From Streptomyces cyaneus (GTDB lineage Bacteria > Actinomycetota > Actinomycetes > Streptomycetales > Streptomycetaceae), in NCBI RefSeq assembly GCF_004028635.1, contig NZ_RQJW01000023.1:46145-110144 (forward strand): a stretch of DNA of 64,000 nucleotides, read 5' to 3'. Below, piece after piece: positions 35,834 through 44,462 of the stretch. Each line of letters starts with the position of its first letter. Position 1 is the stretch's first letter. The position numbers and the translations under genes are program-made. The notes under the pieces were generated by a model. The model saw nothing but the letters and a program-made list of their open reading frames with translations. It was not told the DNA's origin and did no database searches.

Positions 35834-36369
35834 TGCCCCGGCGTTACGACCCCGAGCGGCGCCAGCGGATCATCGACGCGGCGATCCGGGTCGTCGGGGA
35901 GAAAGGCATCGCGGGGCTGAGCCACCGCACCGTCGCCGCCGAGGCGGATGTGCCGCTCGGCTCCACCACGTACCACTTCAAGACCCTCGACGACCTGATG
36001 GTCGCCGCCCTGCGCCAGGCGAGCGAGGGCTTCGCCAAGGTGATCGCCTCGCGCGGTGGCCTGGAGGACCCGGAGACCGACCTCGCCACCGAACTCGCGA
36101 GCTGGATGGGCGAGTGGCTCGCGGGCGACCGCACCGGCGTCGAGCTGGAGTACGAGCTCTACCTCGCCGCCCTGCGCCGCCCCGCCCTGCGCCCGGTCGC
36201 CGCCGAGTGGGCCCAGGACCTCGCCGACCGGCTGTCCCGGCGTACGGACGCGGTCACGGCGCGGGCGCTGGTGGCGCTGATGGACGGGATCTGTCTGCAG
36301 GTGCTGCTCACCGAGGTGCCGTACGACGAGGGGTACGCGCGCGATGTACTGCGCCGCGTGATCCGCTGA
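35833..36369 (+). CDS. TetR-family regulator of the SMR pump
   Basis: The 178-residue regulator has a TetR N-terminal DNA-binding domain: RRQRIIDAAIRVVGEKGIAGLSHRTVAAEADVPLGSTTYHFKTLDDL (residues ~8-55), and a helical ligand domain. Overlap with the SMR gene by one base and the twin palindromes before that gene imply autoregulation together with the pump. The inducing compound is unknown. Confidence 0.9.
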   Translation: MPRRYDPERRQRIIDAAIRVVGEKGIAGLSHRTVAAEADVPLGSTTYHFKTLDDLMVAALRQASEGFAKVIASRGGLEDPETDLATELASWMGEWLAGDRTGVELEYELYLAALRRPALRPVAAEWAQDLADRLSRRTDAVTARALVALMDGICLQVLLTEVPYDEGYARDVLRRVIR

Positions 36370-36509
36370 CCGTCCAGACCCGGCAGCGCGGCCCCCGGCC
36401 CGCCTCGGCAGCAGGTCACCCACCTTCCCTCGGTCGCCGACGGCCCGCACCCTGAGACGGCCCACCCGTCGGTTGGCCCGGGCGGCCCCCCGCCGGTTAG
36501 GTTGCCCTC

Positions 36510-37499
36510 ATGACCGACACGACTGCTCCTCGCACCACCGGCGCCGTGGCCGCCGGCCTCGCCACGATCGCTGCTGACGGCACTGTTCTCGACACCTGGT
36601 TCCCCGCGCCCGAGCTCGTCGCCGAGCCGGGTCCCTCCGGCAGCGAGCGGCTGTCCGCCGAGCGCGCCGTCGAGCTGCTCGGCGAGGGCGCCGCGAAGGC
36701 GATCGGGCCGGATGCGCGCCGGGGCGTCGAGGTCGTCGCGGTCCGCACGGTCATCGCCTCGATCGACGAGAAGCCGATCGACGCGCACGACGTCTACCTG
36801 CGCCTGCACCTGCTCTCCCACCGCCTGGTCAAGCCGCACGGCCTGAGCCTGGAGGGCCAGTTCGGGTTCCTCGCCAACGTCGCCTGGACCTCCCTCGGCC
36901 CGGTCGCCGTCGACGACGTCGAGAAGGTCCGCCTGAACGCCCGCGCCGAGGGCCTGCACCTCCAGGTGACCTCGATCGACAAGTTCCCGCGCATGACGGA
37001 CTACGTGGCCCCCAAGGGCGTCCGCATCGCCGACGCCGACCGCGTGCGGCTCGGTGCCCACCTCGCCGAGGGCACCACCGTCATGCACGAGGGCTTCGTC
37101 AACTTCAACGCCGGCACCCTCGGCACCTCCATGGTCGAGGGCCGTATCTCCGCGGGCGTCATCGTCGGCGACGGCTCCGACATCGGTGGCGGCGCGTCGA
37201 CGATGGGCACCCTGTCCGGCGGCGGCAACGTGATCATCTCCATCGGCGAGCGCTGCCTGATCGGCGCCGAGGCGGGCGTCGGCATCGCGCTCGGCGACGA
37301 GTGCGTCGTCGAGGCCGGCCTCTATGTCACCGCCGGCACCCGCATCACCATGCCCGACGGCCAGATCGTCAAGGCCCGCGAACTCTCCGGCGCCTCCAAC
37401 ATCCTCTTCCGCCGCAACTCGGTCACCGGCACCGTCGAGGCCCGCCCGAACAACGCGGTGTGGGGCGGCCTGAACGAGATCCTGCACAGCCACAACTGA
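36510..37499 (+). CDS. dapD: Tetrahydrodipicolinate N-succinyltransferase
   Basis: The 329-residue enzyme succinylates tetrahydrodipicolinate in the diaminopimelate/lysine pathway. The left-handed beta-helix hexapeptide repeats are visible (RISAGVIVGDGSDIGGGASTMG, GNVIISIGERCLIGAEAGVGI, GDECVVEAGLYVTAGT), as is the catalytic-region MHEGFVNFNAGTLG. The long form (over 300 residues) is typical of actinobacteria. It stands alone, ended by the hairpin at 37521-37567. A dapA-like gene lies 2.4 kb away. Confidence 0.93.
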   Translation: MTDTTAPRTTGAVAAGLATIAADGTVLDTWFPAPELVAEPGPSGSERLSAERAVELLGEGAAKAIGPDARRGVEVVAVRTVIASIDEKPIDAHDVYLRLHLLSHRLVKPHGLSLEGQFGFLANVAWTSLGPVAVDDVEKVRLNARAEGLHLQVTSIDKFPRMTDYVAPKGVRIADADRVRLGAHLAEGTTVMHEGFVNFNAGTLGTSMVEGRISAGVIVGDGSDIGGGASTMGTLSGGGNVIISIGERCLIGAEAGVGIALGDECVVEAGLYVTAGTRITMPDGQIVKARELSGASNILFRRNSVTGTVEARPNNAVWGGLNEILHSHN

Positions 37500-37520
37500 T
37501 CAGCAGCAGCCGATCCATCG

Positions 37521-37567
37521 CCGGGCGCCCTTCCATGGCCGGACACGGTCCGTGGGAGGGCGCCCGG
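37521..37567 (+). terminator. Terminator after dapD
   Basis: CCGGGCGCCCTTCCATGG faces CCGTGGGAGGGCGCCCGG, giving a long stem with two G-T pairs about 20 nt after the dapD stop. Confidence 0.8.
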
Positions 37568-37696
37568 CGTATGGCAACCGGTGGTGACGCGGCGCGCTCA
37601 CGTACGGGTTACTCGACGTGACCTCATTGCGGTCCAGGCAGATGAACGGGTGGACGCAGTTTCCGATCACAAGCCGAACCGACGAAATGAGGGCCG

Positions 37697-37936
37697 ATGA
37701 CCGGTCGAGTGAAGACGAACGTGTGGACCAGGGCCGTACTCCGCCTGGTGGTCGGCACGCTGGCCGCGGGGGCGGCGTGCTGGCTGCCGGCCGGGACCGC
37801 GCACGCCGACGAGACCAACACCGGCTCGCACAACGGACCCCGCATCGGGTTGGTCAACGTCGGGCAGGTGGATGATCCGATGGAGGATGTGCTGGAGCAC
37901 TTCCTGCTCTTCGGCGACGGGTACAAGTGGGGCTGA
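37697..37936 (+). CDS. Small secreted protein, function unknown
   Basis: The 79-residue product has a clear signal peptide (basic start, LRLVVGTLAAGAACWLPAG, cleavage after TAHA near residue 37), leaving a mature peptide of about 40 residues. It contains no Cys and ends DVLEHFLLFGDGYKWG, an acidic-hydrophobic tail. It has no membrane helix and no chaplin or rodlin motif. I do not recognise the family. It lies 171 nt before a SigE-family sigma gene on the same strand. Confidence 0.6.
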   Translation: MTGRVKTNVWTRAVLRLVVGTLAAGAACWLPAGTAHADETNTGSHNGPRIGLVNVGQVDDPMEDVLEHFLLFGDGYKWG

Positions 37937-38107
37937 CCGCGCACCGGGCCCGGTCCCGGCCCCTTCCTGGGTCTCCAGGACCGTTCCTGGAGAGGACCTT
38001 TCCCGGAGATCCAGGATTTCTTCCCCGTGCCGGCATAGCGGCGGCGCCCCGCACGCGTCATAGGGGATAGGAGAGACGGGCGCCGGGCCCGCCCGGGGGA
38101 AGAGAAG

Positions 38108-38671
38108 GTGACGATGGATGCCGAAGCGCAGGACAGCTTTCGGGAGTTCGTGGAGAACCGGTCGTCCGCGTTGCTGAAGACCGCCGTACTGCTGACCGGC
38201 GGCGACCGGCACGCCGCGGAGGACCTCCTGCAGAACGCCCTGATCAAGGCGGTCGGTCGCTGGCACCGCATCGACGAGCCGGAGGCGTATGTACGTCAGA
38301 TCCTGTACCGGCAGCAGATCAGCCGCTGGCGGCTGAAGTGGCGTCGGCGCGAACTCACCGTCGCCGAGCCGCCCGAGGCCGGCGCGAGCCCGGACGCCGC
38401 GCCCGCCGCGGAGCTACGGCTGCTGATGCGCGGGGCGTTGGCCCGGTTGACGGCACGGCAGCGGATGGTGCTGGTGCTGCGCTATTTCGAGGACCTGCCG
38501 GAGGCCGACGTGGCCCGTGTCCTGGGCTGTTCCGTGGGCACCGTACGGTCCACCGCCCATCGTTCGCTCGCCCGGCTGCGCGCGCTCGCGCCCGAGCTGG
38601 CGGCCCTGGGCCCGGCCGACGTCGAGTCGCAGCCGTCCCGTGACTTCTCGCCCGTGGAGGTGCGACCGTGA
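38108..38671 (+). CDS. SigE-family RNA polymerase sigma factor (ECF-type)
   Basis: The 187-residue protein has sigma region 2 (SFREFVENRSSALLKTAVLLTGGDRHAAEDLLQNALIKA, then WHRIDEPEAYVRQILYRQ) and region 4 (RLTARQRMVLVLRYFEDLPEADVARVLGCSVGTVRSTAHR). This matches the actinobacterial SigE-family ECF type. GTG 38108 is given; ATG 38114 is equally possible. Its stop overlaps the next gene in GTGA, making the membrane protein its likely regulator or output. Confidence 0.92.
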   Translation: MTMDAEAQDSFREFVENRSSALLKTAVLLTGGDRHAAEDLLQNALIKAVGRWHRIDEPEAYVRQILYRQQISRWRLKWRRRELTVAEPPEAGASPDAAPAAELRLLMRGALARLTARQRMVLVLRYFEDLPEADVARVLGCSVGTVRSTAHRSLARLRALAPELAALGPADVESQPSRDFSPVEVRP

Positions 38672-39888
38672 ACGTCGAGGAACTCGTGCGTGACTCGCTG
38701 CGGGAGCTGGCCGACGAACAGACGTCTACGGGACCGGGGCTCGCCGACCGGGTCCTGGTGGTGCGCCGACGCCGACGCACCCGGCGGATCGTCTCCGTCG
38801 CCGCGGCCACCGCTGCCGTCGTCGCCATCGGCGTGGCGGTGCCGCTGCTGGACTCCGGGAAGGAGGACGTGCGGCCCGCGGACGTCGTACAGCAGAGCAA
38901 GGACATCGCGCACCCGGACCAGTCGCCGCCGCGCGAGCTGATCTCGGCCGGCAACACGGTGCTGGCCGCGTACTACATCCCCCGGACCGTCAAGCACTCC
39001 GCCGACCGGGCCGAACGCGTCCGCGACTACTGGCTGCTGGACCAGAAGACGGACAAATACGTGAAGACCACCCAGTGGTCCTACGTCGCCGTCGCCCCGG
39101 GCATGAAGACCGCCGCCGTCCTGGAGCGGAACCTGCCCGCCTCACGGATCGGAATGCTCGACCTGGCCACCGGCAAGGTCGCGCGGTGGATCCAGCTCGA
39201 CCACAAGGTCGCCGGACTCTCGTTCTCGCGCGACGGTCTGAAGCTGGTCGCGACGACCTACAGCGAGAACCCCGACCAGCTGGTCAAGATGCAGGGTTCC
39301 GACGGCTGGGACCAGAAGCAGCCGTCGAGCCGTACCGGTTTCTACGTCCTGGACGTGGTCTCCGGCAAGGGCTCCTGGAGCGCGGTCAAGCTCGAAAGCG
39401 ACCCGACCGATCCCATGGGCGACAGCTTCATCAACGCCCGCCAGGACTTCGCGCTCAGCCCCGACGGCAGGCATGTCTGGGCCGGGAACCCCATGGGAGA
39501 GATCGGCAAGCAGTTCTACGACCTCACGGGCGCCGAGGTCGACGTACCGGCGGACCAGAAGCATCTGCAGTGGTACGTCGACGCGTGGCAGTCGCCCAGC
39601 GGCCGGCTGGTCGCCGGTGACTTCGCGGGTGAGAAGTGGAAGACGTCCTCCTGGGTCATCGACGCCCGCACCGGAGAGAAGACCGAGGTGCGCGGGCAGC
39701 AGCTGCTCGCCTGGGTCGGCGACGCGTCGCTGATCGCCTGGGACATCGCGAAGGACGGCAAGAACGAGTTCCACCAGCGGCTCGTGAAGGTCACCATCGG
39801 CAGCGACAAGACGGTTCCTCTCAGCGGCTTCCGCAAGGGCAACGACGGGGGCGCGGGGCGCTGGGAGCCCGTCTTCGCCGAGCGCTGA
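38668..39888 (+). CDS. Membrane protein with WD40/YVTN-like exported domain, sigma-factor partner
   Basis: The 406-residue protein has a short N-terminal region (MNVEELVRDSLRELADEQ), an Arg-rich stop, one helix (IVSVAAATAAVVAIGVAVPLL, about residues 40-60) and a long extracytoplasmic region with propeller-like beta repeats (GLSFSRDGLKLVATTY, DFALSPDGRHVWAG). It has no zinc-finger anti-sigma motif. GTGA overlap with the SigE-type sigma suggests it senses a surface signal for that factor, but the mechanism is unproven. Confidence 0.75.
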   Translation: MNVEELVRDSLRELADEQTSTGPGLADRVLVVRRRRRTRRIVSVAAATAAVVAIGVAVPLLDSGKEDVRPADVVQQSKDIAHPDQSPPRELISAGNTVLAAYYIPRTVKHSADRAERVRDYWLLDQKTDKYVKTTQWSYVAVAPGMKTAAVLERNLPASRIGMLDLATGKVARWIQLDHKVAGLSFSRDGLKLVATTYSENPDQLVKMQGSDGWDQKQPSSRTGFYVLDVVSGKGSWSAVKLESDPTDPMGDSFINARQDFALSPDGRHVWAGNPMGEIGKQFYDLTGAEVDVPADQKHLQWYVDAWQSPSGRLVAGDFAGEKWKTSSWVIDARTGEKTEVRGQQLLAWVGDASLIAWDIAKDGKNEFHQRLVKVTIGSDKTVPLSGFRKGNDGGAGRWEPVFAER

Positions 39889-40791
39889 TCAGTCGGTGAC
39901 CAACTCCTGGTACGCCGCCAGCAGCCCATCGACCGCCTCGCGGCGGGCGGGCCGCAGCGGTGCGCGGACGGGACCCGCGGGCAGGCCCAGTTCATGGAGC
40001 AGGGCCTTGGCGGTGACCGAGCCGGGCAGCCCCGCCGACATCATCAACTCGATGAGCGGCGTGGCACGTTGTTGGAGGCGGGCGGACACGGGGGTGTCGC
40101 CCGCCTCGAACGCGTCGAGGACCGCCCGGAGTTGGGCGGGAACGACATTGGCGACCGTACTGATGTATCCCGCGCCCCCTACCGCGTACAGCGCGAGGTT
40201 GTGCTCGTCGCACCCCGCGTAGTACGCCAACTCGGTCCGCGACAGCACCTTTTGGGCGCCGAGGAAGTCGTAGGAGCAGTCCTTCACCGCCACGACGCGC
40301 GGGTGCTCGGCGAGTCGGATCAGTGTCTCCGGCTCGATGCGGGTGCCGGTGCGGCCCGGGATGTCGTACAGCGCGAGGGGCAGTCCGGCGGCGTCGGCGA
40401 CCTCGCGGAAGTGTGCCTCGACGGCGTCCTGCGGGGGCTTGCTGTAGTACGGCGCGACCACCAACAGACCGTCGGCGCCCGCCTTTTCGGCCGCCAGGGC
40501 CAGCTCGACGGTGTGCCGGGTGTCGAAGGTGCCCACCCCTGCGACGACCGACGCCCGGTCGCCCACCGCCTCCCGCACGGCCCTGATCAGCTCCGACTTC
40601 TCGGCGTCCGTCGTGGTCGGCGACTCGCCCGTCGTACCGGAGAGCACGAGCCCGTCGCACCCCTCGGACACCAGCCGCTCGGCGAGACGCTGGGCGCCGT
40701 CGACGTCGAGCGATCCCGCCTCGGTGAAGGGCGTGATCATGGCGCACAGGGCGCGGCCGAAGGGCGGGGCGGGGGAGGGCGTGGTGGTCAT
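39889..40791 (-). CDS. dapA: 4-hydroxy-tetrahydrodipicolinate synthase (DapA family)
   Basis: The 300-residue aldolase condenses pyruvate with aspartate semialdehyde in the lysine/diaminopimelate pathway. VLSGTTGESPTTTDAEK, the VVAPYYSKPPQ motif, ALYDIPGRTG with the catalytic Tyr and VAVKDCSYD with the Schiff-base Lys are all visible. Streptomycetes carry several paralogues, so a different aldolase substrate is possible. ATG 40791 is chosen; GTG 40827 is an alternative. Its stop abuts the preceding convergent gene with no base between (TGATCA). Confidence 0.88.
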   Translation of the reverse strand: MTTTPSPAPPFGRALCAMITPFTEAGSLDVDGAQRLAERLVSEGCDGLVLSGTTGESPTTTDAEKSELIRAVREAVGDRASVVAGVGTFDTRHTVELALAAEKAGADGLLVVAPYYSKPPQDAVEAHFREVADAAGLPLALYDIPGRTGTRIEPETLIRLAEHPRVVAVKDCSYDFLGAQKVLSRTELAYYAGCDEHNLALYAVGGAGYISTVANVVPAQLRAVLDAFEAGDTPVSARLQQRATPLIELMMSAGLPGSVTAKALLHELGLPAGPVRAPLRPARREAVDGLLAAYQELVTD

Positions 40792-40967
40792 GGAAGTAGT
40801 CTCGGCGGGTCGACTGTGAAGCTCCACTTAATTCTTCTACGAAGTATTGATAAGTGATGCTGTGGGGTGGGGGTCTGTCTGGCCGTTCGTAGGCCCTATG
40901 TCCAAACTCGGGCGCCATGGGTCACTATGGCCAGGACGGTCATAGGCCCCAGGTCATGGGAGGCGTC

Positions 40968-41102
40968 ATGAAGCTTGGCAAGGCACTCGCCACCGGAGTC
41001 GCGCAAGAGCGGCCGCAGACCCGCGAGGAAGAGCCCGAACTCCAGCTCCCCGAGGAGATCGAGGAAATGAAGGCGCCCGAAGAGGTCCCGGCCGCCCGAT
41101 GA
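40968..41102 (+). CDS. Small acidic peptide coupled to a Cys-rich protein
   Basis: This is a 44-residue frame starting MKLGKALATGV, with a very acidic middle (REEEPELQLPEEIEEMKAPEE) and no Cys. It overlaps the following Cys-rich gene by 4 nt (ATGA), and GGGAGG is about 6 nt upstream of ATG 40968, so it is probably translated. I do not recognise the family. It could be a small partner or a leader-type peptide, but no modification enzyme is nearby. Confidence 0.5.
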   Translation: MKLGKALATGVAQERPQTREEEPELQLPEEIEEMKAPEEVPAAR

Positions 41103-41794
41103 GACTGCGGCTTCCGGAGGAACGCCCGACGGAGCCGCCGACCGGATACAAGATCGCCCACCCGATGCTGTCCCAGGACGGCACCCGGGCCGGGTTCACC
41201 GGTGTGTCGCTGGGCGGCGCGCTGCCGTACGGAGTCCTGGCAGACGCGTCCTGCGTCTACGGCCTGCGGCACCGGGCGCCGAGCCGCCGCTGCGACTGCG
41301 GCTTCCACTGTGTGCATGACCGTAGGACGGCCGAGGCGCTGCTGTGCACGGCCGAGCATCGGGCGGCCGTACTGCTTGAGGTCACCGTGCTGGGCCGGTA
41401 CATCCGCTTCGAGCGCGGCTTCCGCTACGCCCGCCAGCGGGTGCGCACCGCCACGGTCGGCCCGTGTGCCTGCGGTACGGTCGCCGCCGCCCTGGCCGAC
41501 GCCGGCTGGGGCCGCCCCGGCTGGACGGCCCTCGCTCCTTCCTGTGCGGGCTGCCTGTGCGGCCGTACGTCCGTCTCGCTCGCGGGGTTCGCCCGGCTGG
41601 GCGGGGAGGGGCTGCGGGTGGTGGCCGGGAAGGGGGCGGCGTCCGTGGCGGTGGCCGACCTCGGGTACGCCAAGGATCTCGGCGTGCCCGAACTCGCCGC
41701 CGAGGCCGCGCTGTTGCAGGCCCGCCTCGACTGGTTCCAGGCCCAGCTGGCCCGGCTGGGCGAGCGTGGACCGGGCGGCGGACGGAAGGGATAG
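41099..41794 (+). CDS. Cys-rich putative metal-binding protein
   Basis: The 231-residue soluble protein has ten Cys in closely spaced pairs: CDCGFHC near residue 63, CACG, and CAGCLC near residue 150, plus two singles. These suggest one or two zinc or iron-sulphur sites. TGYKIAHPMLSQDGTRAGF near the start and a helical C-terminus complete it. I do not recognise the family. It is coupled by ATGA to the acidic small gene upstream, and the pair probably forms a functional unit. Confidence 0.65.
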   Translation: MRLRLPEERPTEPPTGYKIAHPMLSQDGTRAGFTGVSLGGALPYGVLADASCVYGLRHRAPSRRCDCGFHCVHDRRTAEALLCTAEHRAAVLLEVTVLGRYIRFERGFRYARQRVRTATVGPCACGTVAAALADAGWGRPGWTALAPSCAGCLCGRTSVSLAGFARLGGEGLRVVAGKGAASVAVADLGYAKDLGVPELAAEAALLQARLDWFQAQLARLGERGPGGGRKG

Positions 41795-41847
41795 CGGGGG
41801 CCGGTCCGGGTACCCGGGTGTTCCGAACCGAGAGGAGGCGGATCACG

Positions 41848-42267
41848 GTGACCGGGACCACGGCCCCCGAGCGGGGGCAGGACGCGCACCACTCGGTGGG
41901 CGAACTCGTCGGACAGGCCAGTGAACAGCTCTCCCGTCTCGTACGGCAGGAAGTCGCCCTCGCCAAGGAGGAGCTGGCCCAGAAGGGCCGGCGCGCGGGC
42001 AGAGGCGGCGGGCTGCTGGGCGCGGCGGGCGCCTTCGCCTACGCCGGCCTGTTGTTCCTGGCCGCGACGGCCACTGCCGCGCTCTCGTTGACGCTGTCCG
42101 TGTGGGCCGCGGCGCTGATCGTGACGGCGGTGCTGTTCGCCGTCGCGGGCCTGCTTGCCGCGACCGGCCGCGCCCAGCTGCGGCGCGCGACGCCTCCCAC
42201 GCCGGAGGAGGCCCTGGGCAGCGTCAGGGCGGATGTCGAGGAGATCAAGGAAAGGGCGCACCGATGA
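41848..42267 (+). CDS. Phage holin superfamily III-like membrane protein (DUF1469 type)
   Basis: The 139-residue protein starts VTGTTAPERGQDAHHS and has a cytoplasmic helical region (VGELVGQASEQLSRLVRQEVALAKEEL) followed by two membrane helices (AAGAFAYAGLLFLAATATAAL and AALIVTAVLFAVAGLLAATG). It matches the actinobacterial holin-superfamily/DUF1469 pattern. It is probably a membrane stress or envelope protein rather than a lysis holin. GTG 41848 has GAGGAGG upstream. ATGA overlap with the DUF3618-like gene. Confidence 0.8.
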   Translation: MTGTTAPERGQDAHHSVGELVGQASEQLSRLVRQEVALAKEELAQKGRRAGRGGGLLGAAGAFAYAGLLFLAATATAALSLTLSVWAAALIVTAVLFAVAGLLAATGRAQLRRATPPTPEEALGSVRADVEEIKERAHR

Positions 42268-42833
42268 CGGACAAGGCAGCGGGGGGAACGGGCGGCGAGG
42301 CCGCGAAGGCGGCAGCTGCGAAGGCGGCCGGCGGGGCCAAGGGGCCCGAGGAGCTGCGGCGGCAGATCGAGCAGACGCGCGGCGAACTCGGGGACACCGT
42401 GGCCGAGTTGGCCGGGAAGGCGGATGTGAAGGGCCGGGCCCAGGCGCGTGCCGCCGACCTCAAGGACAAGGCGGGCGCGATGACCGTGCAGCTGCGCAGC
42501 AGCGCGGTCCAGGCGGGCCATGCGCTGCAGGACCGGGCGACGCGAGCGGGTCATGTCGTGCAGGACCGGGCGTCCCAGGCGGGGCATGTGGTGCAGGACC
42601 GGGCGTCCCAGGCAGGGCACGCCGTGCAGGACCGGGCGACCCACGCCGGACACACCGTCCACGACAAGGCGACGCACGCGGGACACACCGTGGAGCACGG
42701 CCTGCCGAGCCCCGTCCGCACCGCCGTCCAGGCCGGGCGGCGGCACCCGCGGCCGGTGCTGATCGTCGGGGCGGCAGTGGGAGCGGTGGTCGCGACGGAG
42801 GTGCTGCGGCGGCGACGCCACGGGCATCACTGA
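42264..42833 (+). CDS. DUF3618-domain protein with 11-residue repeats
   Basis: The 189-residue protein has an Ala/Gly/Lys N-terminus, then ELRRQIEQTRGELGDTVAELAGKAD, the DUF3618 mark (about residues 30-55). Residues 86-140 carry five 11-residue repeats of HxVQDRAxxAG type, and one membrane helix (VLIVGAAVGAVVATEVL) closes the protein. Pairs with holin-superfamily proteins are common in actinobacteria. The repeats resemble LEA-type 11-mers that form amphipathic helices. ATGA overlap with the preceding gene. Confidence 0.85.
   Translation: MTDKAAGGTGGEAAKAAAAKAAGGAKGPEELRRQIEQTRGELGDTVAELAGKADVKGRAQARAADLKDKAGAMTVQLRSSAVQAGHALQDRATRAGHVVQDRASQAGHVVQDRASQAGHAVQDRATHAGHTVHDKATHAGHTVEHGLPSPVRTAVQAGRRHPRPVLIVGAAVGAVVATEVLRRRRHGHH
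42519..42683 (+). repeat. Five tandem 33-bp units inside the DUF3618 gene
   Basis: The five in-frame units encode HALQDRATRAG, HVVQDRASQAG, HVVQDRASQAG, HAVQDRATHAG and HTVHDKATHAG. Units 2 and 3 are almost identical in DNA, indicating recent duplication. Confidence 0.9.
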
Positions 42834-42886
42834 GGCGCCGGCGGGACGAGTACGGGGCCTGAGCAGCAGGCAGCAGGCGGCAAGAC

Positions 42887-42915
42887 GGCGCGGGACCGGT
42901 CACCGGTCCCGCGCC
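42887..42915. terminator. Perfect hairpin terminator
   Basis: GGCGCGGGACCGG-TCA-CCGGTCCCGCGCC has a 13-bp perfect stem and a 3-nt loop, 53 nt after the DUF3618 gene. Confidence 0.85.
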
Positions 42916-42957
42916 GCGCTGCGCGATCCAGTGAACCCTTGTCCTCCATGGGCCCGC

Positions 42958-42988
42958 TTGACCTCAAGTCCGGTTGAGGTCGAAAGGT
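42958..42988 (+). promoter_or_regulatory. MerR/SoxR-type promoter-operator
   Basis: TTGACC (-35, 42958-42963) overlaps the perfect palindrome GACCTCAA-N6-TTGAGGTC (42960-42981). This is the CTCAAG/CTTGAG style used by MerR-family activators on promoters with long (about 19-nt) spacers. A weak -10 near AAAGGT (42983-42988) fits that spacing. It stands 48 nt before the monooxygenase start. Confidence 0.6.
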
Positions 42989-43028
42989 GATCGGTGCACC
43001 CATCGACCGCCGATTCCCGGAGGCCTCC

Positions 43029-43730
43029 ATGACCCGCCGCACCGACACCCACCCCGACCTCACCCGCCCCGAGGTCGGTGCCCCCTTCTTCAGCACCTGG
43101 CGGGTGGGCACCCCCCTCCGGCAGAAGCAGAGCGTCGAGGCGATCGCCGGCACCTGGGAACGCCGCCCCTGGCCCACGGATGATCTTCTCGGCTACTACG
43201 TCTACGCCGGCCAGGACGGCTCCACCCTCCTGCACCACTCGCAGTGGGCGAGCGAGCAGGCGTACGAGGCCTTCGTGAGGACCCACCGGCAGCAGCGCAA
43301 CGACGAGATCGACACCGCCGTACCGGGCATCGAGCGGCTCTGGCTCGGCCGGTACCGGCACTACCGCAGCGCCGGCCGCGAGGGCGACCCGCGCGTCCCC
43401 GGCTGCATCGTGATCGTCGACGTCGAGTTCGAGGGCCCCGACCCCGACCGGCAGCGTGCCTGGGTCGACGCCGTCTTCGAGGCGCTGGAGGGCGAGCCCG
43501 ACCCCCACCCCGGCGGCATCTCCGGACACTTCCACCTCAGCACCGACGGCACCCGCGTTCTCAACTACGCCGAGTGGGAGAGCGCCCAGGCCCACATCGA
43601 CGCCCTCGCCGCCCCGGGCGACGGCATCGGCTCGGCGACCGAGCTGTGGCACCGCGTGCAGAACTGGCCGGGGCTCAAGAGCAGCACGGTCAGCCGGTAC
43701 GACTACGCCCTCGGCCTCGTGCCCGACTGA
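43029..43730 (+). CDS. Antibiotic biosynthesis monooxygenase (ABM) domain protein
   Basis: The 233-residue protein contains two ABM-like ferredoxin folds. The first runs from FFSTWRVGTPLRQKQSVEAI to GYYVYAGQDGSTLLHHSQWAS, the second from IVIVDVEFEGPDPDRQRAWVD to YAEWESAQAHIDALA. Such double-domain proteins occur as cofactor-less monooxygenases or stress proteins; the substrate is unknown. ATG 43029 has GGAGG 6 nt upstream. A MerR-type operator lies before it, suggesting induction by a redox or drug-like signal. Confidence 0.8.
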   Translation: MTRRTDTHPDLTRPEVGAPFFSTWRVGTPLRQKQSVEAIAGTWERRPWPTDDLLGYYVYAGQDGSTLLHHSQWASEQAYEAFVRTHRQQRNDEIDTAVPGIERLWLGRYRHYRSAGREGDPRVPGCIVIVDVEFEGPDPDRQRAWVDAVFEALEGEPDPHPGGISGHFHLSTDGTRVLNYAEWESAQAHIDALAAPGDGIGSATELWHRVQNWPGLKSSTVSRYDYALGLVPD

Positions 43731-43816
43731 CTCCGACGAGCCGGCCGTACACCAGACCTCTCACCGACAAGCCGAACCGTCTGGACAAAAAAAGTTTTCG
43801 GTGAGACGGTGGTCCC

Positions 43817-44449
<633 letters not shown>

Positions 44450-44462
44450 GCAGGAGTCCACC

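Noticed and set aside
41848..42267. Prophage holin and lysis cassette
   Set aside because: The holin-superfamily protein pairs with a DUF3618 gene; no lysin, integrase or phage structural gene is nearby.
42519..42683. CRISPR-like array
   Set aside because: The 33-bp units are directly adjacent without spacers and keep the reading frame of a DUF3618 gene.
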